Below are positions 52,562 to 62,174 of a DNA stretch of 64,000 nucleotides, one piece after another (position 1 is the stretch's first letter; each line of letters opens with the position of its first letter). The notes beneath the pieces were generated by a model. The model had not been told where the DNA came from. It saw nothing but the letters and a program-made list of their open reading frames with translations, and did no database searches. Source of the stretch: Ignavibacteria bacterium (lineage in GTDB: Bacteria > Bacteroidota > Ignavibacteria > OLB7); assembly GCA_020635205.1 (NCBI GenBank), contig JACKAE010000004.1:1-64000 (forward strand), written 5' to 3'. The position numbers were made by a program, and so were the translations under genes.

Positions 52562-54265
52562 TCACGATTCAATCAATTCACGTGCGGCCTGAATACTCGA
52601 CTCTGTAATATCCTCGCCACTAACAAGTTTTGCTACTTCGCGGGTGTGCTCTTCGCTGTCAAGTTTACGCACGCGAGTTAGAGTCCTTCCATCTCGTTCA
52701 AATTTTTCAACCACATAGTGGTGGCGACTCATCGCGGCAATCTGCGGAAGGTGAGTGATTGCAATAATCTGGTGGTAGTCGGCAAGGTTGCGCATGGCAG
52801 TGCCAACTTTAGTGGCAATGCGCCCCGAAATACCAGTATCAATCTCGTCGAAAACGAGCAGTGGAAGTCGATCATTCTTTGCCAGAATTGTTTTCAACCC
52901 CAACATTACCCGACTGATCTCTCCTCCCGACGCAGTCCCGGTCAGCGATTTCGGTCCTTCCCCTAAGTTGGTAGTAATAAAAAATTCAACTGAGTCAATC
53001 CCATCAGCAGTGGCCTCGAACCATTGACCTTTTGCACAGACAGCCTGTTCACTTAGAGCATCAGCCTCGTGAAGTTCAATGTGTACGTGAAACTCTCCAT
53101 GCTCCATCCCAAGTTCCCGAAGCACTTCTACAACTGCACGCTCAACTTTTCGGGCAATCTCCTTCCGCTTACGCGAGAGTCGACCTGCAAGATTTCCGAC
53201 CGATTCTTGCAGACTTCGGAGTTCCTTCCGTTTTGCCTCAATCGTCGAGTCGTAGTTGCGAGCTAAGGCAATCTCTTTTGATATTCTCTCACGGAACTCA
53301 AGCACTGCTTGAATTGTCCCTCCGAACTTCTTTCTGATTCCATTCAGAGCGTGAAGTCGTTCTCGCATCTCTTCAAGTTCTTCCGGTGCAAAGTCGATGT
53401 TCACTGAGTATCGTTGAAGGGCTTTCGCAATTTCCTCAACAACAACAATTGTCGAAAGGCATTCATCGCGACGCTCAGTAAAGTCGGAGTCGATTCCTGC
53501 CAGTTGATCGAGCATCGTCCGAGCACGCAGGAGCTTATCTCGTACAGAATCGTTCTCTTCGTAGAGGAGGGTGTGAAGACCACTTACCAATTCAAAGACT
53601 TGTTCACTGTTCTCACGAATCTTGAGTTCGCGAAGGAGTTCTTCATCTTCACCCGGCTGCGGATTTACCCTGTCAATTTCCTGAAGTTGAAATGCGTAGA
53701 ACTCTTCTTTCTGCCGCAACTCCGCTTCACGTTTCTGGAGCGAGCGAATTTCAGAAATAACGTGGCGGATTTTATCGTAACCACTCCGATAGTCGTTCAC
53801 CATCCCTTCAAGTCCGCCTGCATTGTCCAACAAGTGGATGTGAGTGTCGGGTCGGAGGAGCGTTTGGTGGTCGTGCTGACCGTGGAGATCGATCAACCCG
53901 TCACCGACCTCCTTCAGGAGAGCAATTTGGGCGGGAGAGTCGTTGATGAATGCCCGCGATCCTCCCTTTGCAGAAAGCTCACGGCGGATGATTAGCTCGT
54001 CCCCATCATCGTAGCCATGGTCTTGAAGGAAAGTGTGAACTCGGTCGTTTGATTGAATAGAGAAATATCCCTCGACAATTGCTCGGCTTGCGCCGTGACG
54101 GAGGTCTTCGCTCGAGGCTCGCTCACCCAGAAGCAGACCGAGGGCATCAATTAGAATAGATTTCCCAGCCCCAGTCTCACCAGTGATGATATTTAACCCA
54201 GCCGAAAAGTCTATCGTCAGCTCATCGATAATGGCGTAGTCTCGTATGTAGAGCCGTGTTAGCAT
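52562..54265 (-). CDS. recN: DNA repair protein RecN
   Basis: SMC-like ATPase in double-strand-break repair. 567 residues with the Walker A ITGETGAGKSILIDAL near residue 30, a central coiled coil interrupted by a hinge-like region, and the C-terminal signature SGGEISRVMLGLKTI followed by Walker B VFDEIDTGISG and THLPQIAAMSRHHYVVEK. Full length. Downstream is the HD-domain hydrolase. Upstream is a copy of the AT-rich motif at 54275-54308. Confidence 0.96.
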   Translation of the reverse strand: MLTRLYIRDYAIIDELTIDFSAGLNIITGETGAGKSILIDALGLLLGERASSEDLRHGASRAIVEGYFSIQSNDRVHTFLQDHGYDDGDELIIRRELSAKGGSRAFINDSPAQIALLKEVGDGLIDLHGQHDHQTLLRPDTHIHLLDNAGGLEGMVNDYRSGYDKIRHVISEIRSLQKREAELRQKEEFYAFQLQEIDRVNPQPGEDEELLRELKIRENSEQVFELVSGLHTLLYEENDSVRDKLLRARTMLDQLAGIDSDFTERRDECLSTIVVVEEIAKALQRYSVNIDFAPEELEEMRERLHALNGIRKKFGGTIQAVLEFRERISKEIALARNYDSTIEAKRKELRSLQESVGNLAGRLSRKRKEIARKVERAVVEVLRELGMEHGEFHVHIELHEADALSEQAVCAKGQWFEATADGIDSVEFFITTNLGEGPKSLTGTASGGEISRVMLGLKTILAKNDRLPLLVFDEIDTGISGRIATKVGTAMRNLADYHQIIAITHLPQIAAMSRHHYVVEKFERDGRTLTRVRKLDSEEHTREVAKLVSGEDITESSIQAARELIES

Positions 54266-54362
54266 TAGGTCAACTCAATTCAAAAGGAAAAATTCAAAAT
54301 TAAAAAAGAGAATGACCTGCATTTCACTCTTCTACGTGATGGGGTGAACATTTTTGTTTTTT

Positions 54363-56063
54363 TTACTTCTGAGATTTGAATTGTACTTCCTTGTAGTCGG
54401 CAAACAATCCCTTCACTCTGTTCCGCTGATATTTTCCAGTAGAAGTTACAGGAATATCATCTCCGAAGATGACGACTTTCGGTTGTTTGTGGAAGGGGAG
54501 ATGTTCAGCACAGAAGGAGAGGAGTTCTTCTTCTGTTAGCAAAGCGTCGAGTTTTCTGACGAGTGCCCCAACTTCTTCACCATACCAAGAGTTCTCGAAC
54601 GCAACGGCAATGCCTACATCAACACCGGGATGGCTGTTTAGTACCTCGTCAATTTCAAGTGGAGAGATGTTCACACCTCCACGAATAATCAACTCTTTCA
54701 ACCTTCCAGTGATAAAGAAGTAGGTATTTCCACTCTTGTCTACCATGAAAAACCCTTCATCACCACTCCGAAACCATCCGTGAGTGAAAGCGTTTTCGTT
54801 TGCCTCGCGGTTGTTGTAGTAGCCCGGCATTACGTTGTGACCCCGAATTACAATCTCACCACGCTGACCAGCCTCCAGAGCGTTTCCGTTCTCATCGTGG
54901 ATAGCCATCTCGTTCTGCGGAATCGGGACGCCGATGCTCGGGAAGCCATGATCTCGCATCCACTGGCGATGTTCTTCGTCGGATATGTCTACTGGCAAAA
55001 AACAACTGTAGCAGGTAGTCTCTGAGAGGCCATAACCGTGAAGGATTCGAACCTTGTATTGATCTTCAAAGCGTTCAGCAAGCTCACAGGTGAGTGGTCC
55101 TGCTCCACAGATAATGTGTCGGAGCGATTGAAGGTCGAGTGCTGACTTGTCAATATCAGCACTACAGAGATAAGCTAAGAGCGTAGGAACAACTGAGACG
55201 ATTTCTACCCCTTCGTCCGCAATTCGTTGGAAAAAGGTTCCGGTTTGGAATTTTCGGTTCAGGACAACACTGCCGCCGGCAAACATTGGGGTAACGAGTG
55301 TCACCACCGTTCCGTTAACGTGGTGGATGGGGAGAACACACATCATCCGAGTTGTATCGGTAATGATATGCCAGTCCGAAATACCAGTGGCATCGGCGAG
55401 TAAGTTGCCGTGCGTCAGGAGCACTCCTTTCGGAGCACCTGTTGTGCCACTTGTGTAGACAATCAGACACTCGTGATCGATGAGATAGCGCCGGGGAAGG
55501 ATTGGAGGGGAGCCAATACCCTTATCGAGAATATCGTTAAAGTTCTCGAACCACTCAGTAGAGTCATTCCTCCCGGAGAGGTCACCGCAGGCAACTATTG
55601 TTCGAAGGGAAGGGATGCCCTTGCTTAACTCACCTATCCTATCCAGATATTCAGCTCGAACAAATGTGAGTGCTGCCCCTGAATTATTCAGGATGTAGGA
55701 AATCCGCTCATCATCTTCTCCAACGTTGATCGGAACAACTGTTCCACCCAAGAGCCAAACAGCGAAGTACTGAACAACTGTCTCCCAGTGGTTGTGGGCA
55801 ACTGTTGCCACCCGCGAACCTCGCGTAATCCCTTCAGTTAAGAGAAAACGTGCTGTTGCGTTCACGAGGTCAAAGAACTCTCCGTAGGTAAATGGGCAAC
55901 GCTCTCCATTCTCGTCGTACCAAATCAGCCAATCCTTCTCCATCTGTTGGCTGCATTGATACTTAATCAAATCGCCGAGAGAGGTATAGGCTGTCTTGAA
56001 TCCAGAAAAGGGAACTCCTCGAACTGACCGAGCCTGACTGATCAACTGTTGTATGTCGGACAT
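54363..56063 (-). CDS. AMP-dependent acyl-CoA/fatty-acid synthetase
   Basis: Activates a carboxylic acid with ATP and CoA. The 566-residue protein has the AMP-binding signature IVYTSGTTGAPKGVLLTHGNL, HGYGLSETTCYSCFLP, GWFRSGDEGFFM, GRLKELIIRGGVNISPLEIDEVL and the catalytic Lys region PVTSTGKYQRNRVKG. Chain-length or substrate preference cannot be told from this. I use the ATG at 56063; an upstream start at 56213 would add 50 unconserved residues. No beta-oxidation genes are next to it. Confidence 0.88.
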   Translation of the reverse strand: MSDIQQLISQARSVRGVPFSGFKTAYTSLGDLIKYQCSQQMEKDWLIWYDENGERCPFTYGEFFDLVNATARFLLTEGITRGSRVATVAHNHWETVVQYFAVWLLGGTVVPINVGEDDERISYILNNSGAALTFVRAEYLDRIGELSKGIPSLRTIVACGDLSGRNDSTEWFENFNDILDKGIGSPPILPRRYLIDHECLIVYTSGTTGAPKGVLLTHGNLLADATGISDWHIITDTTRMMCVLPIHHVNGTVVTLVTPMFAGGSVVLNRKFQTGTFFQRIADEGVEIVSVVPTLLAYLCSADIDKSALDLQSLRHIICGAGPLTCELAERFEDQYKVRILHGYGLSETTCYSCFLPVDISDEEHRQWMRDHGFPSIGVPIPQNEMAIHDENGNALEAGQRGEIVIRGHNVMPGYYNNREANENAFTHGWFRSGDEGFFMVDKSGNTYFFITGRLKELIIRGGVNISPLEIDEVLNSHPGVDVGIAVAFENSWYGEEVGALVRKLDALLTEEELLSFCAEHLPFHKQPKVVIFGDDIPVTSTGKYQRNRVKGLFADYKEVQFKSQK

Positions 56064-56213
56064 TGAGATAACATCAAAATGAACGTGGAAAAGAGAAAGG
56101 TTGAGAAGAAATATAGGTGTTGGTGATAGAATAGAAAACGGGAGATGCGTCACACTCTGCGATTCGTTTCGTGCAATTGTGTCAAAGAGGCATCTCAAAC
56201 TCACCTGAGCCAA

Positions 56214-56627
56214 CTATGGAACTGTGTCGATTAACGGGTCAGATTGAGTGTTAGAATTCTCAGGAGCAGTCTGAGTTGATATTTCGTAATCATACCCATC
56301 TTCAGCTCTCCAAGGTGAGTTTGCAATGAAGAGAAGAACAATAAGAGCTACGAGTCCTACGTGAAAAAATCCGTTGACATTCTTCTTCCGTCGAAACGAG
56401 CTGATTGCAGTAACGATAATCCAGATGATCCAGGCAATGATGAGAAGGAGGATTATGACAAACCACCCGAGGAAGGGGATGAGCAAATCCCAATCGTGCA
56501 GCCCACTTTCAGTAATGGCAGTGCCACCGAGTACCACAACCAGAGCTAACGCTCCAAGCAAGAGAAGAAGTTTGATAAAGACTTGAAGCAGAGATTGCAG
56601 AATCTCTTTTACTACTGTACTGGTCAC
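56214..56627 (-). CDS. Small membrane protein, three predicted helices
   Basis: I do not recognise it. The 137-residue protein has membrane segments at about 16-38 (LLLLGALALVVVLGGTAI), 47-74 (LLIPFLGWFVIILLLIIAWIIWIIV) and 86-103 (FFHVGLVALIVLLFIANSPW), basic residues between the second and third, and a polar C-terminal tail. It lies 150 bp upstream of the acyl-CoA synthetase gene on the same strand. Confidence 0.6.
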   Translation of the reverse strand: MTSTVVKEILQSLLQVFIKLLLLLGALALVVVLGGTAITESGLHDWDLLIPFLGWFVIILLLIIAWIIWIIVTAISSFRRKKNVNGFFHVGLVALIVLLFIANSPWRAEDGYDYEISTQTAPENSNTQSDPLIDTVP

Positions 56628-56645
56628 TATAGTTCACCTGTTATC

Positions 56646-56843
56646 TCAATTCAGAACATCCTTCAGACCCTCAGTGGCTGAATAGAACATAAGAGCCGCG
56701 AGGTCGAGTGATACTCCAAAGTGGAGGTTAAAGTTTCCATCACTTGTGGGGCCACTTTGCAGTAGGTGTCCAGATGTCTCTTCCCAATCGTTGTGAAAGC
56801 TGAACACATACCCAGCTCCACCACTCCAACTGCAGAACCTCAC
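56646..56843 (-). CDS. Doubtful 65-codon ORF (possibly a gene remnant)
   Basis: A GTG-initiated frame reads RFCSWSGGAGYVFSFHND and continues with WEETSGHLL, and remains open upstream for about 20 codons without an ATG. The composition looks protein-like, but there is no recognisable family and no good ribosome site. It ends 18 bp before the start of the membrane-protein gene. The rest of 56628-56940 shows nothing else I can name; it must include the promoter of meaB. Confidence 0.25.
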   Translation of the reverse strand: MRFCSWSGGAGYVFSFHNDWEETSGHLLQSGPTSDGNFNLHFGVSLDLAALMFYSATEGLKDVLN

Positions 56844-56940
56844 ATTACGTTCTTCTATACTGAGATCAATTGTGTGCAGAGACGATTTGTTCTCTGTTCC
56901 GTAACTTCAGAACCTTATGTAGTGGAAATCAGTTGAAGTT

Positions 56941-57906
56941 ATGAAAGAAGAGATCAAACAGCAGGCAGCAGCAATTCTCGAAAGTGATCGTTTAGCCGTT
57001 ACCCGAGGAATTACACGAATAGAGAATGAACGAGAGGGGTGGGATGACCTTCTCTCGTCCCTTTATCCCCATACCGGCAAAGCATACCGGATAGGGGTAA
57101 CTGGCCCACCTGGTGCAGGGAAATCGACGATTACGCAAAAGTTGATTGGATATTATCGTGAAAAGGGAAAAAAGGTGGCAGTGATTGCCGTCGATCCGAC
57201 ATCTCCATTCACCGGTGGAGCTATTCTCGGCGATAGAGTGAGAATGCAGTCAGAATCAATGAACGAGGGAGTTTTCATTCGTTCGATGGCTACGAGGGGG
57301 AGTTTAGGCGGACTAAACACGAAGGCGCAGGATGTGGCCGACCTGCTCGACGCAGCCGGATTCGACATTGTCATTATGGAGACCGTCGGTGTTGGGCAGT
57401 CGGAGCTTGATGTTGCGAATGCAGCCGATACCACGGTTGTCGTTCTCGTCCCAGAATCTGGCGATTCAATCCAAGCGATGAAGTCTGGCTTGATGGAAAT
57501 TGCCGACCTCTTCGTGATGAATAAATCGGATCGTGACGGAGCTGACCAAGCTGTGTCTGCGCTGAAAACTATCCTCACGATGCGGATCACGCACGCAGAA
57601 GGGGAGTGGTATCCTGACGTGATTAGAACCGTTGGCACAAGTGGTGAAGGGATCGACACACTTGCCGAACGAGTGGAAGGACACTATCAATTTATGCTAC
57701 AGCATAACTTCTTTGAACCACGCCGTGCGCACCGTGAGAAGGAGCGTGTTCGGGAGTTAACTGAAGCACTACTTCACCGGTCGTTCTGGACCGAAAAACG
57801 GAATGAACTACTTGAAGAGATGGTTCCCCGAATTGTTGCGCGTGATATTTCTCCTCAGCAGGCTGCCCGTTCACTTGCCGCAGACGACATCACGATCTCT
57901 TCCTAA
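56941..57906 (+). CDS. meaB: MeaB/ArgK-family G-protein chaperone of B12-dependent mutases
   Basis: GTPase that protects and reactivates methylmalonyl-CoA mutase-type enzymes. The 321-residue protein has GVTGPPGAGKSTITQKLI (P-loop), VIAVDPTSPFTGGAILGDRVRM, RSMATRGSLGGL (switch III-like), METVGVGQSELDV (switch II region) and NKSD. The mutase itself is not in the window. It is followed 21 bp later by the FAD oxidase gene. Confidence 0.93.
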   Translation: MKEEIKQQAAAILESDRLAVTRGITRIENEREGWDDLLSSLYPHTGKAYRIGVTGPPGAGKSTITQKLIGYYREKGKKVAVIAVDPTSPFTGGAILGDRVRMQSESMNEGVFIRSMATRGSLGGLNTKAQDVADLLDAAGFDIVIMETVGVGQSELDVANAADTTVVVLVPESGDSIQAMKSGLMEIADLFVMNKSDRDGADQAVSALKTILTMRITHAEGEWYPDVIRTVGTSGEGIDTLAERVEGHYQFMLQHNFFEPRRAHREKERVRELTEALLHRSFWTEKRNELLEEMVPRIVARDISPQQAARSLAADDITISS

Positions 57907-57927
57907 ATTTTCATACATACAACTGTA

Positions 57928-59424
57928 ATGACTATTCGTGAGAACGATAGTGAGATGGAGGGTTTCCTCACCGACGCTTCAAACTTATCGGGTGGGTATG
58001 CCGAACGGGTCTATCAACCTGAGACCGAACGTGAAGTGCAGGAGATTCTCGCCCAGTGTTCTCGTGATCGCATTCCAGTCACCATTTCAGGTGCTGGAAC
58101 TGGTCTGGCGGGGGGACGCATTCCTTTTGGTGGCGTAGTTCTATCGATGGGGCGGATGAACCGGGTTATCGAGATTGATGAGGAGCGAGGGCACGCAATT
58201 GTGGAGGCTGGGGTGATCCTTCAAGACTTTCAAACCGAAGTCGATTCGAGAGGATTCCTTTACCCACCCGATCCTACAGAGAGGGGGGGGCAGCTCGGTG
58301 GGAATTTCTCAACAAACGCTTCTGGAGCGCGGACATTTAAGTATGGGCCAACTCGGAGTTGGGTAGCCGGAGCACACATAGTAAGAAGCAATGGCGAGAT
58401 GATTGGTCTCGCAAGAGGTGCTTGCCGTGCCGATGGTTATAGCTTGAGAATACCGGCAGAGAGAGAATCGATCCAGCTTACAGTTCCCCACTACAAAATG
58501 CCAGCAACAAGCAAACATGCGGCTGGATACTTCGCTGCTCCCGATATGGATGGACTCGACCTCTTCATTGGAAGTGAGGGGACACTTGGGGTAGTAACGC
58601 AGATTGGACTTCGCTTAATACCGAAGCCAGAACGCCTCTTCAGTGGTATAGTCTTTTTCGATGATGAAGAGAAGATGTTGAGCTTTGTTGAGGAAGCTCG
58701 CGATCGGAGCCGAGCAAATCGGCAACGTGAGGGAAGTGATTTGTTTGATGCGCGAGCTTTAGAGCTTATCGATCCCAATGCGCTCGACTTTATCCGCGAG
58801 ACATATCCAACAATTCCTGATGCTGTTGCTGGTGGGGCAATTTGGTTTGAGCAAGAGACAACCGAGCGTTCGGAAGATCAACTGATCTCTGCCTGGGCTG
58901 AACTGATTGAACAACACACATCCCTCGTTAACGATTCTTGGTTCGGACTTACCGAGAGCGACCAAGAACGTATGCGGAAGTTCAGACACGCAGTCCCCTC
59001 ATCTGCCTACGAATACATTGCCAAGCACCGTGTAAGGAAGTTCGGGACAGATATGGCCATTCCTGACAACCGATTCCGTGAGATGTATCGGTTCTACAAA
59101 GATTCCCTTGCCAGTTCTGGGCTGGCAAATCTTACTTGGGGTCATATCGGCAACAGCCACCTCCACGTAAACATCCTTCCCTCAAGCGAAGAAGAAATTC
59201 CGAAGGCGAAACAGTTATACGACCTCTTCGTAACCGAAGCCCTCAAACTTGGGGGTACAGTTTCGGCTGAGCACGGAATTGGCAAAATTAAGCGGCAATA
59301 TCTCCGCCAGATGTTTGGTGATAAAGGTATCGAAGAAATGCGGAGAGTAAAGCAGACATTGGATCCAGCAGGAATTCTTGGCGTTGGAACGATGATTGGG
59401 GAATCAATTCAAAATTCAAAATGA
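57928..59424 (+). CDS. FAD-linked oxidase/dehydrogenase, GlcD/D-lactate dehydrogenase type
   Basis: A flavoprotein that oxidises a 2-hydroxyacid. 498 residues: the PCMH FAD-binding domain (PVTISGAGTGLAGGRIPFGG, then LGGNFSTNASGARTFKYGPTRSWV and GSEGTLGVVTQIGLRLIPKPE) and the C-terminal FAD-oxidase domain with GHIGNSHLHVNILP and SAEHGIGKIKRQYL near the end. No adjacent iron-sulfur or GlcE/GlcF-like gene is present, so the electron acceptor is open. Substrate not determined. Confidence 0.9.
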   Translation: MTIRENDSEMEGFLTDASNLSGGYAERVYQPETEREVQEILAQCSRDRIPVTISGAGTGLAGGRIPFGGVVLSMGRMNRVIEIDEERGHAIVEAGVILQDFQTEVDSRGFLYPPDPTERGGQLGGNFSTNASGARTFKYGPTRSWVAGAHIVRSNGEMIGLARGACRADGYSLRIPAERESIQLTVPHYKMPATSKHAAGYFAAPDMDGLDLFIGSEGTLGVVTQIGLRLIPKPERLFSGIVFFDDEEKMLSFVEEARDRSRANRQREGSDLFDARALELIDPNALDFIRETYPTIPDAVAGGAIWFEQETTERSEDQLISAWAELIEQHTSLVNDSWFGLTESDQERMRKFRHAVPSSAYEYIAKHRVRKFGTDMAIPDNRFREMYRFYKDSLASSGLANLTWGHIGNSHLHVNILPSSEEEIPKAKQLYDLFVTEALKLGGTVSAEHGIGKIKRQYLRQMFGDKGIEEMRRVKQTLDPAGILGVGTMIGESIQNSK

Positions 59425-59493
59425 AAAATTCAAAACATCGAACTCGTATTGGGGTGTGCAATTAGCATTTGGTACATCCACAACTTCTCTATT

Positions 59494-59701
59494 ATGCTTC
59501 ACGCGTCGAATCTATAAATAAATCTCTTTTTTGAATTTTTAATTTTGCCTTTTGAATTGACTCTATGTCTCACATCTTTCAAATTAGCGCCTCGAATATG
59601 CTTCACGCGTCGAATCTATAAATAAATCTCTTTTTTGAATTTTTAATTTTGCCTTTTGAATTGACTCTATGTCTCACATCTTTCAAATTAGCGCCTCGAA
59701 T
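59494..59701. repeat. Perfect 104-bp tandem duplication at the 5' end of the MOSC gene
   Basis: Unit 59494-59597 is followed directly by an identical unit 59598-59701. The unit starts ATGCTTCACGCGTCGAATCT, includes an AT-rich dispersed motif, and ends with the first 11 codons of the MOSC protein. The upstream copy therefore creates a short ORF (59565 to 59618; MSHIFQISASN then MLHASNL) before the true start at 59669. Perfect identity means it is recent, or an assembly artefact. Confidence 0.9.
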
Positions 59702-60130
59702 GGTGGTGTTCCGAAACTGGGAATGCACGAAGCTGAAATTAGTCTGAGTGGAATAACGGTGGACGATCAGGCAGACAAGAAACATCACGGAGGCCCGCTC
59801 CAAAATCTTTGCCTCTTGCGGTTAGAGACAATCATCAAGTTGCAGGAAGAGGGGCATCCTATTTTCCCCGGTTCAGTTGGTGAAAACCTTACCACAGTAG
59901 GACTTGAGGCTGGTGCGATGGTTCCCGGAACAATACTGACTATTGGGGAAAAAGTCAAGATTGAGTTAACTGACTATGCAGTTCCCTGCAAAACAATCGC
60001 TGATTCGTTCAGCGATAAGAATTCTAATCGGATAAACAGTAAGAAGTTCCCTGAGGAGAGCCGTATCTACGCTCGTGTAATTGAGCCGGGGAAGATTTAT
60101 GTTGGGGATGTAATTATCGTCGTGAAATAG
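59669..60130 (+). CDS. MOSC-domain protein
   Basis: A 153-residue MOSC (MoCo sulfurase C-terminal) domain protein. The pattern VGENLTTVGLEAG (here SVGENLTTVG), the conserved Cys in YAVPCKTIADSF, and RIYARVIEPGKIYVGD match the single-domain YiiM-like family, thought to handle sulfur or molybdenum-cofactor-linked ligands such as N-hydroxylated bases. The ATG at 59669 lies in the second copy of the tandem duplication. Confidence 0.85.
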   Translation: MSHIFQISASNGGVPKLGMHEAEISLSGITVDDQADKKHHGGPLQNLCLLRLETIIKLQEEGHPIFPGSVGENLTTVGLEAGAMVPGTILTIGEKVKIELTDYAVPCKTIADSFSDKNSNRINSKKFPEESRIYARVIEPGKIYVGDVIIVVK

Positions 60131-60191
60131 GTTCTGATCGACTTTGCTATAAATGCTTTACTATATCAATATCATTGCATAGATATTTACT

Positions 60192-62084
60192 ATGGATACT
60201 TTTGACCAATCAGCAATGCCACAACCAGAAGGTACATCTTCACGTCCAAAACCGTCGCGACCCCCAAAGGAGGAGATGACTTTCGGGAAAACGTTTGTAG
60301 CCTCAATGCTTGGCTTTATAGCTGGTATTGTTGGAATAACTATTCTGTCAACAATCCTCTTTACACTTCTCATTGCCTCACTTGCCACTACCGAGACCGA
60401 GCCAATAGTCTCCGAAAACTCGGTGTTGGTAATACCGATGAAGGGGAGTGTACCGGAGTTTGCTACGGGAGGTTCGTTCGGTGACATCTTGAGCGAGTTC
60501 TCTACAATTACTACTCGAGATTACCTGAAGGCATTGGAGAAAGCGGCAGCAGATGATAACATCAAGGGGATTTGGCTTCAGATGAAAGGCTTCGCCGGAA
60601 GCACTTCCCAGATTGAAGCCTTAAACAGAGGTCTGAACGAGTTCAAGAAGTCAGGCAAATTTATCTACGCAACACCTGACGACGATGGCTACAGCGAGGG
60701 GGAATATATTCTGGCATCTTGTGCAGACAGTCTATTTCTTCCTTTTTCAGGAGCAGTTGAGTTGAACGGTTCATACGCTATCCTCGAATACTACAAGCCG
60801 CTACTCGATAAGCTGAATATCAAGCCAATAATGGTTCGGGCAGGGACATATAAGAGTGCGGTGGAGCCATTTACTCGGGAGACAACCTCACCGGAATATG
60901 CTGAGGTTCTCACTTCAATTATCGATGCACAGTTTGGCCGGGTAAAGCAGTTAGTTGCCGAAGGACGTAACCTGCCTGTTGAGCAGATCGACTCGATTGT
61001 TGCCAACTGGCCACTGCTTCGCGCTGAACCTGCTCTCCGTCTCGGTCTGGTGGATCGAATACTCTACGACGATGAAATAGAAGATGTTTTCAAAGTGGCT
61101 GCAAATGATGGAGATACATCGAAGAGATTGAGAACTATTGAGTTGAAGAAGTATATCCACCAAGATGGTCAAGCTGATGAAAGTGACGATGATAATGTAA
61201 TTGCCTTAGTCTACGCCTCGGGAGCAATCACAACTGGTGAGAGCAACTACAACCCAAATCCGATTTTTGGTGGCGATCAGCTTGGGAGTACATCTTTTGT
61301 GAAGGAGATGCGGAAAGCGCGTGAAGATGAGACTGTGAAGGGGATTGTTCTTCGCATTAACTCACCCGGCGGAGGACTTTCACCGAGTATGATGATGTGG
61401 CGCGAAGTAAAACTTGCAGCGGAGAAGAAACCGGTAATTGTCTCGATGGCCAACGTTGCTGCCTCGGGTGGCTATTACATTGCAGCTCCGGCACATGAAA
61501 TCATTGCTGAGGAGACTACAATCACTGGTTCAATCGGTGTCTTCGCTCTTGCCTTCAATGTTGACGGTTTCTACGAGAAGACGCTCGGCATTAACACGCA
61601 GGTCTATCGATCCGGGCCACACGCTGATATTCTCTCCCTAATGCGTGACTTGACTCCAGAAGAGCTTGCCTTCGCTGAAGCCGAGATAGACACAGCCTAT
61701 CAGCAGTTCCTACAGGTAGTTGCTGATGGACGGAAAATGACTCCAGCACAGGTCGACTCAGTGGCTCAAGGGCGTATTTGGACAGGGTTGCAGGCAAAAG
61801 AGATCGGGCTTGTCGATGAAATTGGTGGTCTTGAACTTGCCTTTCAGCGTGCCGCAGAGAAAGCTGGCGTCGAGAACTACAGTGTTGCAGTCTATCCTAA
61901 GCCGAAGGATAAGATCGAGATGATTCTTGAGATGTTCGACCTTGAATCGCAGTCGACAACGCTCGATGATATCCTATCAATGAGCGATCCAAAGCGCGTT
62001 TTGGATGTTCGGAGTGTGGTAACTGATGCGCTAAAAGAGTATTCCGGTGTTCAGGCTCGGTTAGTGGGCTTCCGGTGTGAGTAG
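60192..62084 (+). CDS. sppA: Signal peptide peptidase SppA, double-domain (67K) type
   Basis: Membrane serine protease that degrades leftover signal peptides. The 630-residue protein has a Pro-rich N-terminal cytoplasmic part, one membrane helix (about 36-65), and two S49 peptidase domains: the catalytic Lys is K221 (RAGTYKSAVEP) in the first, the nucleophile Ser is S425 (NVAASGGYYIAAPA) in the second. This split Lys/Ser arrangement is as in E. coli SppA. Confidence 0.94.
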   Translation: MDTFDQSAMPQPEGTSSRPKPSRPPKEEMTFGKTFVASMLGFIAGIVGITILSTILFTLLIASLATTETEPIVSENSVLVIPMKGSVPEFATGGSFGDILSEFSTITTRDYLKALEKAAADDNIKGIWLQMKGFAGSTSQIEALNRGLNEFKKSGKFIYATPDDDGYSEGEYILASCADSLFLPFSGAVELNGSYAILEYYKPLLDKLNIKPIMVRAGTYKSAVEPFTRETTSPEYAEVLTSIIDAQFGRVKQLVAEGRNLPVEQIDSIVANWPLLRAEPALRLGLVDRILYDDEIEDVFKVAANDGDTSKRLRTIELKKYIHQDGQADESDDDNVIALVYASGAITTGESNYNPNPIFGGDQLGSTSFVKEMRKAREDETVKGIVLRINSPGGGLSPSMMMWREVKLAAEKKPVIVSMANVAASGGYYIAAPAHEIIAEETTITGSIGVFALAFNVDGFYEKTLGINTQVYRSGPHADILSLMRDLTPEELAFAEAEIDTAYQQFLQVVADGRKMTPAQVDSVAQGRIWTGLQAKEIGLVDEIGGLELAFQRAAEKAGVENYSVAVYPKPKDKIEMILEMFDLESQSTTLDDILSMSDPKRVLDVRSVVTDALKEYSGVQARLVGFRCE

Positions 62085-62174
62085 TGGTGGTGAAATTGTA
62101 CACGGATTTGATCCACATTAATTCGGTCAATTCTCAGCAGACTCGTTTTCCTTTGAAATTTTCCTTTTTGAATT

